The position numbers and the translations under genes were made by a program. This document shows, piece after piece, positions 45,901 to 58,500 of a DNA stretch of 64,000 nt (positions are counted from its first letter, which is position 1; each line of letters begins with the position of its first letter). The DNA comes from Atrichornis clamosus (lineage: Eukaryota > Chordata > Aves > Passeriformes > Menuridae), in NCBI GenBank assembly GCA_013400975.1, contig WBMZ01002681.1, positions 1-64,000 on the forward strand, read 5' to 3'. A model generated the notes under the pieces. That model did no database searches. It was not told the DNA's origin and saw only the letters and a list, made by a program, of their open reading frames with translations.

Positions 45901-48900
45901 AATAGGCTTAGGAGAGCTCCTGATAACCGACCTGTTCTCAATCCCAGCAGTCTGCGGTGATGATTACAGGCGTATCTCTGTGGTAGCAATACATGAGCCA
46001 GAGGGCAGTGTGTAGTTATTTTTTTTTTAATCCTCAGCTTGACTGTGGTGTGGATTTGGTTTTTTTAGTTTTCATTTATTTCCTGTTAAAACTGCAAACC
46101 CTGCTGCTTTTTTTTTTTTTTTAATAGTACAGTCAAAGCATAACCAGTAAGCGTGAAAAGGGAATGCTTCTGGGGATGAATCAGCCCCCTGCATTAGAGC
46201 TGTTCCAGGGTTTTTTTGTGTCCAGAGAAAGGATGGTGTATGGATGCACAGAACCGGTTGAATGTATACCTTGACTGTTTTATGAAAGAAGTTATCCTTA
46301 CAGATAATGAGCTGCACCTTAACCAGCATTAAACATGCTGAGCTGTACTTGGGGACCACTTCAGTTCCCTGACCCATTCTGTTTCAGGAACCACAGATCA
46401 AATACTGCAGTCTTCCCAGTGCAGGTAATTCTTGAAAATGTACTTTCCTCCACCCTTATGTTTAGATGAAGAGTCAAGTTTAACTGAGTGCTTTTCTTAA
46501 CACAGCAGGGAGGGTTTTATGTTTCTGCTGTGGCCTTGTCTGTATTGAGAAAAATTGCTGCTGGTTCAGCTGAACCAGGGTTGGCATTCATTTCTAGTCC
46601 AGGGTTAACAAAGTTCTTACGATCTGACTGAAGTGAGTAAACTGAAACATCAGTTTAAACTGATAGTAAAAATGCATGTGTAAGATTGTCCAATGCACCA
46701 TGTGGGCAGGAGGTGCTGAAGTTTTTACTGTGCTGTGTAGCTCCTAGAGGTGCAAAGACTAGAAGGCTGAAAAGAAGGTGACACTAAGCAAATCATTTCT
46801 CATCATAGAATTGCAAGCCTTATGAGCACAGAAAAGCTTTTTCCTAGAGAAGAAACCACTTCCCCTTTATCTTTTCCTGTACTGCTTGTCCGCATGTAAT
46901 TTGCATCTCCCATGCCATGCTTGTTGTGAGCATAACTCATAAGCATGAGTGCTCTTTTGTATACTTTGATTGTGTTTGGATTATGATAAGTTTGCCTTAT
47001 TTCAAAAGCTGAGGGATGAGGAGGTGAGAATTTCTAGGGGCACGGTCATGCAAACCCTTTTTCTGACTCTACCCACACTGCAAACTAAAGTCCATATACT
47101 CTATTTCTCTGACCTTTCCCTACCTAGACATCAAAACACACTGGCCCAACTGCTGTTCTCCCAGTGTGCCTGCTGTTGCCATTAATCTCCCTTTCTTACA
47201 CAGCTCTTCATTTCCTTTCCTTACCTTTGGCCTCAACTCTTTATTCAAAGTGATAATTTGCTGGCTTTCTGCTGGAGGGAGAAGCTATGATCAATAACAG
47301 GAGGAGACAGGGGTCAGTGGAATAGTGATGAGCAGTGCCATCTGCTTCTCTGAAAACACCGTTACCCAAAAATGTCAATAACTAGGATGATATTATTTTA
47401 GCTTTTGGATAAGGCATCAGTGAGTTTTAGGCAGCTGCAGTGAGAGCAGGGGTCTCTTTCTGCTCACTAATTCCTTGTTTCAGCCAATCTTCTGTTACTC
47501 GGAGGAGTGGACAGAAAGGGCTTTATCCTTGCATTGGAATATAGATGTGTACCTGAGCACGGCCGTTTCTGGGACTAATGACACCTCTTTCAGGTTCAAT
47601 GCATGGCAGCTCTCATGGGCTGTGCTTTGCTTTCTCCCTGGTGGTGAGTCAGAGCCCATCCCCAGCCTTTCCTTGTAGCTTTTGGGGTAGAAGAGCCACA
47701 AAGACAACCCTCCCCGAGGCTGGGAGAGAGCAGAGGCTCAGCAGTACTCTCTAGGTATCACAGGAAGGGCACACTGCACTATTACACTTGGTGCCAGAGT
47801 AGTACTACTGTCTAGTAACTTTGGTATTGTCTGGCACAATATATAATAATTACAAAATAAAAGGAAAAGACGGTTTTATCCATACGTTAGCCTTCATTAC
47901 TATATAGACAACAAGGTGACAAATTTCTTCCAAGAACTTCAATTTACTTTGCTTTCAAAAGACTATAAATCCTTCCTTCTTGTATGCACAATAACTCATC
48001 CTGACACACTTTTGGGAAATTGCTATCACCAGTTCCTGTACCTGCTGATGCACATTCCCCTTTCTTTTCTAAGAATTAGAAATAGGGGGAAAATACACAT
48101 TAAGATGCTTGTGCTTCCTCCCAGCCTAAGCTCTGATCCTGAAGTGTATCGGTAGTATTATTATTGTAAACACTAAACACTCAGTGATCTGTTGAGGCAG
48201 ATGTATTTTGATGGGAGTGAGGCTGAGCTTTAGCCCTTAAGGTTTAGCTAAATCATGTTTTCAATCTTTTCTAATTCACAGTTTTCTAAAATGAACTTTT
48301 TTTTATTAATAAAAGTGAAAATTTTTATTTGTCCACATTTGAAAAGAGCACAGTAGAGATTACTTCCGAAGTGGGAGATGGCATCACTGTGTCAAGGCAT
48401 ATGATTTTCATGTAAATGCCCTAATGCTTTACTGAGAAATGACTTCTGTCTAATACCTTCTTCTCAGGAAATTTTTCTAAAACTCCAGATTTCACCTTCC
48501 TTAATTTCACTCCTGGGTGTGCCAGTCTGCCTCGGGATCTGTCACTTGAGGACAGCTTCAAGCAGCAAGTAGGTTGAATCCCAAGGCCCACTCAGTGGGT
48601 AGGAGTGTCAGGCATAGCTAGAGGCTGCCAAGCTTTCTGTTCCAAGGAGTGAGGAAGTGATGCACACTGTGCTGTCCCACAGAGATAACACAGGCTCTGT
48701 TCCCTGGGGCGTGGGGACGTGGAGGGCAAGATGGCTCCAGAGCTCTACAGATGCTGACACCTTTTTAAGATACAAAGATGCAGTGTGCTCACATCAAAAG
48801 GCACCTGTGTTTTATAGACAGGTAGCACTGCAGTGAGTCAGGCAGGGCCAGCTGAGCTGGTATTTTGTGTCCTGTGGACACTGTCTGCAAGGATGGGCAG

Positions 48901-49300
48901 AGCCCATCTCTTCCCTGGTGCTGGCCGCCCCAAGCCCTGAGAGTGTAGGTGCTTTCAGTCACTCATAGCAAGGCTATATTTCAATTAGATTTAGAAATAA
49001 GCTTTACATCCTTACCAGTTTAGTCAGATATTGTTCGAGAGTGACTATAACTTACAGTTTTAAATTTCTATTTATGCCTGTGATGCAAACTGGGAATAGT
49101 TGCACAGATCCCTTTTGAAGTCAGGTCAAATTTGATACCAGAAACAGAGATCTGCAGCAGCTGACTGGGGATGATCTAGGAACCAAAGTGGGAAAAAACA
49201 CAACTCACTGAAAGCCATCTTGCAAAGAGGAAAAGAATGAATAAAAATACGAAAGGAAACCCCAAACATCAATACCAAGAAGGCAAACCCCAGACCTCAG
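39970..49300. other. CREG1-CD247 intergenic region, no gene seen
   Basis: About 9 kb of AT-rich DNA without CR1 or coding frames that I can support. It includes the hairpin at 45401-45467, a smaller palindrome at 45544-45561 and a GT run at 44311-44325. Confidence 0.5.
45401..45467. repeat. 26-bp inverted repeat (hairpin) with 15-nt loop
   Basis: Left arm 45401-45426 and right arm 45442-45467 are reverse complements at 25 of 26 positions; the one difference would give a G-U pair in RNA. Each arm contains TAATCC/GGATTA (bicoid/OTX-type site), a GGAATG/CATTCC word (TEAD/MCAT-type) and TAATT. The flanks do not continue the pairing. It lies in the AT-rich region between CREG1 and CD247, about 4 kb upstream of CD247 exon 1. 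Confidence 0.9.
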
Positions 49301-49362
49301 AGGCTGTGAAGGCAGAGGAAGCCGGCAGGTGGACTCCGAAAGCCCTCATAGGAGGTGAGCTG

Positions 49363-49373
49363 CTTCCTGTGGC
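49363..49373 (+). promoter_or_regulatory. ETS-RUNX composite site upstream of CD247
   Basis: TTCCTGTGGC joins an ETS core (GGAA on the minus strand) to a RUNX core (TGTGGC) about 90 bp before the CD247 ATG; a second TGTGG follows at about 49394. The human CD247 promoter is reported to depend on the ETS factor Elf-1. Use in this bird is an inference. Confidence 0.4.
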
Positions 49374-49460
49374 GGCTGCACACCAGCAGAGCCTGTGGAG
49401 GAGCCTCTTCTCCTCCTCTCCGGTGGCCTCCCACTCCCCAGCACTGTCCGGGTGAGCAAG

Positions 49461-49518
49461 ATGAAGTGGAGAAGGATTGCGATCCTTGTCACCCTGCAGG
49501 CACAGCTCCCAGCCACAG
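49461..49518 (+). CDS. CD247: CD247 exon 1 (T-cell receptor zeta chain signal peptide), partial gene
   Basis: The ATG at 49461 opens a 19-codon exon plus one base, MKWRRIAILVTLQAQLPAT, ending at the donor CAG|GTAAGG in phase 1. The leader matches the CD3-zeta signal peptide pattern (MKW start, LQAQLP before the cleavage site) and the phase matches the known exon 1 of the family. CD247 is the disulfide-linked signalling dimer of the T-cell receptor and carries three ITAMs. Those exons (transmembrane, ITAMs) are not found in the window, so only the first exon is present. Position next to CREG1 in the same orientation is as in human 1q24, which strongly supports the call. Confidence 0.88.
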
Positions 49519-52500
49519 GTAAGGTGGGCTTTGGTTTCACGAGGAGTTATCTTAATGCTCCTTTGAGGAAAGGGCACGATGTTTCTGAGGTGGATTCACC
49601 ACCATTTTGGTAGCAGGAGGGTGTCTGCATGAGCACTTTAGCCATATCTGTCCTTCTCATTGTGGCCTGTCCTCCTGTGAAAGAGGCAGCAGGACTTGCT
49701 GTGTTGAACTGCCCCTGGATAAAGAGAACCTCTGGAAGGCTGGGATGAGGGGCCCTTCTCCTGCTGGAGTGATGCTTCAGCTGAACAGGAACTCATAATT
49801 AAATAAGGCTCTCAGCCCTCACCTGTGCAGCTTTCCTTGTGATTTAAAAGGGGGAATTTGAGACAGTAATGGAAAAGTAGTCACTTGCAATAATGTGCAT
49901 GAGAGAGGATATTAATGGAGTTATGCAGAATGGGAGCCGTGCTGCTGCCGGTGCCATGCTGGCCAGCGGGTTTGTGGCCCACGGCACAGCTGGTAGGTGG
50001 GAAACAGGGCACGGGTGGCAAGCAAAAGGGTAGGGCCCTTCCTGTCGTGGCCCTGCCTTCATGCTTGTCTCCACTAGGCACAGCACAAAATGAAGCCATT
50101 TTCTCCCTTATTTACTCATGTGGTTATAGGCTGGCCCCACTTGGGCACAATGTGAAAGAGCTTGGGTGTTCACAAATATTCCAAAGTCACGTTAGTTTGA
50201 GAGGGAAGAATTTACTTCTTAGTAGCACAGTAGATCAAAAGAACAACAAAACTTACACCTGGAGAAGGCCTCGGGCAGGGTCTAAACGTGGAGAAGTCAC
50301 CCAATGCCATAGGCCACATTGGAGCATGCATTAAAGCAAAATCCACCGGAAGAGTTTCCCTCACGATGTACACCCTGTCCGTACATAACAAACCCAGCAT
50401 CTTTAACAGCTTTGGCGACTGACAGACTTTTTGTTGGAAAGTTTTCTGGGGATGAGAGAAGGGATTTGCAGCTGCTTGCTAATGCTGTGGACCCAGTTCT
50501 GGTGATTTGTGGGGGCTCTCTTTCATGAGAGTTTTAAGTGGGGTTTTCTGCTCTGTGGCACGCCATGCCTTCTGTTCGTCCTCCTTTCAACCTCTGGGGC
50601 CTCTGTCCCTTCCTGATACCCAAGTGTGATCCTATACTTAAGTATACTTCTGGTACTTACATTTTGTACATTGCTCTGTACCCACAGATGCTTGGAGGGC
50701 TACAAAGGTATGGAAATTACTTTAGGCCAAAATCCATCTGCAAAAACATCTTTTTGCGTTTCCTCCTTTTTAATCTGTCACACAATATCAGTAGCTCAGG
50801 CTCCTATTTGTACATTTTCCAGAAAACTTTGATTGAAAAAATATGTAGTGCGGTTTGCAAAGGTCTCTGGTGCAAAGCTGTAGGGGATATTCACACTCTC
50901 AAAGAACATGTGGGATCAAGTTTTGAACCAGATATTGTTGTCATTGATTTGGAGATGGTTGCCTGTGGATTTGAGGGGGAGTGGTTTTGATTGGATACCT
51001 GTAATTGTTTGAAGAATAGCAGTATTTAGCCAAAGAATGTAAGTAGAATAGAAGAAATACAGGTCAAAACTTGTGTAATTGTTGCTACATTATGGATGCA
51101 AAATAGATACTAACAAAAATGTAAGATTGTCATGAATTTAGTTCAACAATGAGACCAAATATTTGGGTTTTTCAGCTCAGAGCTGTGAGCAGAAATAAAG
51201 ACTTTCTGCCACCTGCAGTGTTTCTGAGCTTTCTTAGAGTTCACTTCTGGAGTGACTTCTGGAGAATGGTTGTTTGTTTTGTTTTGTTTTGTTTTTTTTT
51301 ATAAAACCAGCTTCGAGTGGATGGATTCAGAAAGCTGCATACCTCCTTACAGTGAGTTCATTCCACTTCACTGTAATGTGTTCATGCTTATTCTTCAAAT
51401 GGTCAGTTGAAAGATGCCACCAAGGTTAGCACTGAGGAACTCACTAAGCCTTTTTTTTTGATCTTTTAGTTCTGAGGTAAATATGTCAGGCATGAGAAAA
51501 AAATGTTTTAAAGCAAGTAATTCTAGAGATGGGCCATGAATTCTGATGCAGATTTTGTCTTCTTGACACCAGACCACAAATTTCAGAATGCTCAGATTAG
51601 GTCTTCAAGCAATTACAGAGGGAAGGCATTTCACGTTTATATATACACATTTATAAATACACATTTAATTTGCCTTATTTCCCTCTTCAAAGGCACAAAA
51701 GCGCACCTCTGGAAATTTAGCTGAGGTCATCCTATAACTCCTCTGTTAAAAAGTCCATGAAAATTAATAATTTGAATTTATGGGCAGATGACTTCATTAA
51801 TCATGTTGTTCATTGAGACTTAAGAAGAATATTAAATGGCTTATACCCAAATATCACAGCTAAAATGGCAAAAATCTTCATACTATTTGCGGAGCTTTTA
51901 GTCTGAAGTATGACAGGCTTTGATAGCAATAGAAAAGTCCTGTGGACAATACTGTAGGATTGATCCCCTATTTTTTTTGAGGCTGATGAGATGATGCTTT
52001 GATTTGTACAAATACACACCACACCTATGTATATAAATATATGTGCAGGAGTTTAAGAACAGCCCTTCCCCTGCTTTTCACTTCTTTACAGAATCACTTT
52101 TCTCAGAATTGTCAGCTAAACAGAACTGGACAGTCTCCTGTTTTCTGCTAACTCTGTGGAAACTATAACATGTCAGTCTTTACCAGATATTACTTGCACA
52201 GCTTATTTCCACACAACTTTTCTGCTCTGTGTAGCTGTATCTTCTGCCCATTGGGTGCCATTATGCCAGGAGCCTTGTTCAGTCAGTTCATGGACAGGTA
52301 ATGGGTATTAGGATTAATTTGTTCCTTCCCTTTCATCAGATGATTTAGCTGGTCTACAAATGACAAGATTTGTAAACCAGAAGTTGTTTACAAGCTTGTC
52401 TGAGAAATCCAAACAACTAAATTCAGACTATTTTCATTACCATCCCCGTGTTCTTATGCGCTGTCTAAAGTTCGCTGAGCTGAATTCTTGTTACACCTGG

Positions 52501-55500
52501 GGAAAAAAATTTAAAGGCTTAATTTTACATGTTTTATTTCCTTTTTTTCTTCTGCCTGTTCACAATGATTCATTAATAATTCATGGCAAAAACCCTATGA
52601 ACTGGTAGAATGGAACAAAATGTAGGCAATGTAGGCTTTCTTTGTAAAGGGACATTTGTTGAGTTCTTGCAGTGCTATGTTCAATTCTCTAATGCTTGTT
52701 ACAGAGTGAGTGCTTTCTATCTTAACCCTTCCAAGCCAAATTCCTAATCAGTGAAGTAACAAGTAAATGATCACATTCCTTTTGGTTTTTTATGTGGCTG
52801 GATGGGAAGGATATACAAAATACAGAAAGTTATCTGCAAAATACGTTTCTCCTCTGTGTGTCCTCCTTAAGTAAGACTGTGTGGATAAAAAGCCAAAGTG
52901 GAGTTAAAAAGAAGGTTCACTAGCACCTAAAAGGGGATGAGAATTTGATTTATAAATGAATGTTCATGTGAGGAATATTTTTGACAGCCATTTTCTGTTG
53001 TTCACACAAACTTGAATTGTGACTAGCATGATGAGTAAACCCATGTGCAAGGAAAAAATAATATATATATAAAAAATTATTTCCTAACTGTTTCCAAATT
53101 CTAACCAAACCCCCTTTAAAAAAGAAAGAAAAAATACTTTTTGCACAATTGCAGACAACCATCAAATCCCCCTCCCCTTCTCCAATTCATCATACATTCT
53201 ATAATATAATAATGTCTATATTGTACATAGAAATCTAAGATGCCTCAGCCATTCTGGCAAGAAAATATCAGACGTTTTTAGGGTGGTATGAATGGAAGAT
53301 ATAACTTCTTAAAAATACGTAAAATATGTATCCTGTTAAAGGTATTTCCTTTGTCCGTGTGCATATGTACTCATAAGCATATTGTTGGTTTTTTTGCTCT
53401 TCTACTGACTTCAGTCAGGTAAACTAAAGTTTCCCTGCTGTTCTTTTTTAGCATTAAGGAAACAATTTATGCTATTCCAGAGTCTGAAAATCTGAAATTT
53501 TGCAGATTTTTCTGATTTGCTCTGTTATATAAGGTAATATTTTGAGACTGAGCTTGATTATTTTTTTCTTAATTAAATTAACCTCTGGTCCTTTAAATAA
53601 TACATAGTATATTTTAAAGTATGACAGTCCAAATCAGATTTTTTTTTCAGGAAAGTAATGAAGGCATTTATCTCCCTTTTGTCCTACGCAACTGATTTAT
53701 AACTTCGTACATAACAGATAAAATGTGCAGGCAAATGAAAAATCTTAGTTTGCAGTTCTTCGATGTACTCACTCAAACGCACAGGTCTCAGAAGACACTG
53801 GAACGCATCTGTTTAGCCCCATACAGTGGATACATCCATCTTTGTGAAAGTTAGACTTACAAGGACATGGTTCTTTCAGTTCTTTGGCAATATGCCTATT
53901 AAAAATACAAGTAAAACCAGCTAGTTCCCAAGCCTCAGAGATCACAAGCACTGGTGCCTATGCAAGTTCTGTTTAAGTGATAGAGGCCATCTCAGTTTTT
54001 GTACCATGTAGATTGGAAATATTTTCATTCTTACAAGTTCCCTAGGAATAAACCATCTACTTGGGAAGCCCTTTATGTATTTTGTTCTCAATCCTCTGTT
54101 ATATGTCTGTTAAGTCTTACAAAAAGAAGAACGGCAAGTTTGGAGTTTTCCTTTTTTCTGTACTTTTGGTACACGGGAGTGTGTTAATACGTGCTTCTGG
54201 CAAGTAGTTGTGGAGTCTGATGAAATGCTTTTATTATCTGGCCTGTTTCTTTTGTGAGATGTATCTGTAGTGAAAACTTCATCTACATCCTGACTCTTTC
54301 TGAGTAGCAGAACGTTCTTTTCGGTTATATTTTTAAGTGATGGAGAAGCCGTAATGACAACACAACTCTCTGAAAGCTCAGATAATCCAGAGGTGAAATA
54401 TATTCCAAATTAGAATTTGGTGGAAGCTGACAAGCAAAAAGGTTGGAAATTTTTCAAAAAAATGATAGCATAAATTGTAGAAGGACACTGCATAAGTCTA
54501 GAGGGTGTCCAGCTGCCAATACTTGTGGGGTTTTTTGTTTGGTTGGTTGGTTTTTTTAGGAAATATCACTGTATATGATTTACGTAAAATTCAAGCCATT
54601 GTCTTAGGTGAAAATCTAAACCTTCACCACAAATAAACTTTTCTAGTTTCCTAGTAAAGTTTTCTAGCTTGTCAATAAACCTTGAAAATGCAAGCCTACA
54701 TGGCTCCAGAAACAGAAAGAGCAAACCACTTATATAATTTGTCACTTATAATTTAATTTTTTTGTAAGGCAATTGCTATTTTGGGGGGCAGTAAGGCTAG
54801 TCTAGCTCAGCATGTTGCAGTGCTCATGGTTGGCAAGCACTGAAAATGGTTTTCTCATCAAAAAGGAAAGAACATCAAGCATTTTGAACCAGAGAACACT
54901 TAGAGAAGCTTTCCTGAGACCCCCAAAGTTTGTATAATAAAAATGAATTAACAAATTTTATTATTTAAATCAGAGTAGTGGTCTGAAACACTTTTCTAAT
55001 GGAGTAAGATGCCATATCCAGGAAATTAATGAGGGAGTACTAATTTGGGTGGTGTTTTATTTCAAGTAAGTATACGCTGGCCATTGAATGAAGCCCTATG
55101 TAATTAAAAACCCCCTTTCTGGTTGTTCATTCAAATTTCATAATCAGTTTGTTCCAGCCAAGAGCATGAGTGGTTTGCATTCATTTCACTTGGAATGTTG
55201 CTGTCATCTGCGTGACAGCCAAATGTGAAATAAAACAGATCGAAGTATTTATAAAAATGCTTCCCAAATATTTAATGCATCAGCGTGTATTGTAAATTCA
55301 TTCCAATTCCCCATGGTGTAGATCTCCTCTCAAAGCACACTGAGGTTTGGGAGAAACTGAATAGAAAAATCTCCAGTTGGTGACCACTGGATGGGTAGGA
55401 GCAAAGCCTCCTACTGGCACAGTTCCTGCAAGCAGATCAAGGCTCTTTGCCCAGTCACGTGCTTTTTGGAGAAGGGCCCAGTCTAATTAGGTATTTTGTT

Positions 55501-58500
55501 TGCAGAATATTTATGTTGAATTAGTTTGTATAGAAATTTGGCTCAAACTAAAATTTAACATCCAGTATTTTACTTCTGAAGCCAGAGCTTGGTATAGTCT
55601 GACAATGTCACTTTTTAAATACTCTCAGCAAACATCATTTCAGGCAAAGAGATCAACTTCCTAATGGTGTAGATACTGTGCATTCCTAGTTATCAAATGT
55701 TTGTTTTGTCATTCAAAAATAGCTGAAAGGTTTGAATGACTCCTTTAATAAATACGTATAAACTGGATTTCTGGGCTGAGACCTTGCAGCTCCCTATTAA
55801 TACAGAAGAATTTTAAACCTTTGCAAAGAAAAATTGTGACTCGTACATTATAGCCATAAAATTACTATAACATTAAGTCATTTCTTAAGTTGCATCTCAG
55901 CAAGCTTCACTCAGGGAACCCAACATCAAGTCTTTGGGAGGAGAAACAATTTCTGTGTTTACCCACTATGTGTTGTTGCGATTTATCTTGTTTCCTATCC
56001 ATCCATGTGAAACCAACTCCAGGAAAAAAGTCTTACCAGAATTATGTGGAGTCCTCTACATCTCTTTCTCTCTCTGTTTTTCTCTCCGTGATGCAAATTT
56101 ACACCATATCATCGCTCTGGGCTTTTGTGTAAGGTAATTTCAGCAGCACTTTGTGTGAGCGTGCAGGTACATTTCTGGAGATTGCAAAAATAGAATAACA
56201 TCTTGCAAGTTGGGTTAATAATCATCCTCTAAAGGAAGAAAGATGGGACACAGAGGGAGAGAAATGCTATATCATTGGTATTTTATTAGAAAAGTCTACC
56301 TACACTAAAGATAGTTTCTAAGAATTAAACAATTCTGCGAATTACTACGAGAATAGTTGCTCTGTTCATAAAATGTCATGTAGTGAATTAGTATTCTTTC
56401 AAAAATTATCCAAAGAAACGATTTAAATTTTACAGGTTTCTTTCTAACAACTTGCTGCTAATTTTCAGGATTCATTTGTTATTTTATGCTATTTTATGAT
56501 TTATTGCCTAGAGGTAAGATACTTGGCTGAGTGTCCACAGATGAACTCATTCTTAAAGTCTTAGTCATTATAGACTAGGACCTCTTAAGGCAATTTGTAA
56601 TAAAAAGATTTTCAGAAGTCTTTGGGAGAAGTGCTATATGAAGTAATGTAAGTATATATTTTTCTGTTTCCTTTTTTTTACTATAACTTTTTATTTTCAT
56701 ATTTCTCAGGAAATGAAAAAACTAGTTGTTAATATTGGTTCAGCAGTTAATAGTCTATTGAAATTTGAGGAGATACAAATGCAACACAACTAAAGTAATC
56801 CATGTGATAATGAACTGAGGTTTGTGATAATTAACTGAAGGCTTACACTAGGGATAGGTTTGACCTCATGCTTGTTTGTTACCTGCATTTTTCCCCCTCA
56901 TTTGTCTGTAACATACTCTTTGTAACTAACGGGCTTCTGGTTCTTTCAGTCTCTTTCTGGACGTGTAAATTCTCTGCCTGAATTTTTGGAGAGGCGTCTC
57001 TGATGAATGAAGTAGAAGAATGTAGTATTTGCAGGTGGCAAGCTCAAGGAGGATTAGTGAAAGTAAATGAGAAAACTCTACCATTTACAACTTACAGAGA
57101 AGGAAAGTGGAATCACTATACCCTATCACTAATTGCCTAATTTTTAACTTCTTGAAACTATTGCTCTTTTAAATGTAATACTGAGCATTCATGTGTTATG
57201 AATGTAACTACACACAGTGGACCAGAGAAGATAAACAAGGTTAACCCATCTGGATTTCAAGCAGAAGGTCAAACACCATTCCAATTACTTTAAAAAAAAT
57301 GAGCATCTAATATATGCCAGAAAGGCTTTCTGGATTTAGCTTCTCAGAATAAGCATCTAAAAAGGAAAGAAAAAAAAAAATCTCTAAATCTTCTTTAATA
57401 AAATTAGTTTTAATTATGCTTTCAGTAGGACCCATTCTCACTCTGATTGGAGCAGGGAGGTGATGGGAGCTTTGCCTACACACACACAGCATGCTCTCCA
57501 AGAGCAGGATTGTGCAGGGAATGCCGAATCCCAGGGCAGAGAGCTGCAACCTGCTCCATCTGGGTCACGGCACAGATGCGTGGCCGTTCACTGCCGATGA
57601 GCTGTGAAATGCCCTTGCTTGAAAGCCCAAACCACTCGGCGTAGTGATTGCTTTTCCATCCCCAGTTTTGGCAGATGGCCTCTATTTTCTGCATCAAACT
57701 CCATACAGTCTGCTGACAATATGTATTTCTTTTTCTCTAGAAAATTAGGAATAGTTTTATTGGAAATAGCATAACACTGTCCATTTTCTTTTACACAGAA
57801 AGTTTGTGAGAGTACTTGGAATAATTTTTTTAAGGCAATTACTTCCCAGATAACTAACAATGCTGTCTTGAGATGATCTAAAGTTCTGATAAAGACTGCT
57901 TGTTACTTCAAAATTATGGTCTGCCCACAAAAGTTTGGAAAGAACTACAGATCTTCAAGAGTTTTGCTTTTCTTTTTCCAAAATGGTTTGCCTAAAATAT
58001 AATGAAATGTTCAATGTTATGCAAACTGGGGTCATTGCCTGACTTTTTTCATGAGTCATTGCTTGACTTTTTTTTCCATTTCCAAAATGTGATCCATTTT
58101 GATCACATCTCCAAATGTTTCTCCTCGATTCAAATGTTAAAACCCCCCAAAATTCTCTCACAAAATTACTTCTCTCTAGAAGAAGCAGCTTTAATTTACC
58201 TTGGTTTGAATTCTCTCTTAAATTTCAGATGTCTCTAATATTAATGTGAACTAGACCTGTTATTTTCCCTCTCCTGTCTATTCATGCAGTTAAATTAATC
58301 TCTTTTTTTCTAATAACTCAGGTGTTATTTTACTACTTGACTCAGAACCCAGCGGCACTATAAGGCATTTGTTGCTGCTGTTAGCTATGTCTCTTCTAAT
58401 GGAAAAGCAGCACTGCTTATTTTCAGGCTTGAGAATTTTTTTTTTTCTTCTTCTTGTAACTCTCTTAAAGAAGTTACAGACATAAACCTTCAGCCCTATC

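Noticed and set aside
50538..50990. 150-codon open frame on the plus strand in CD247 intron 1
   Set aside because: No recognised domain. I do not see the CD247 transmembrane or ITAM text in it.
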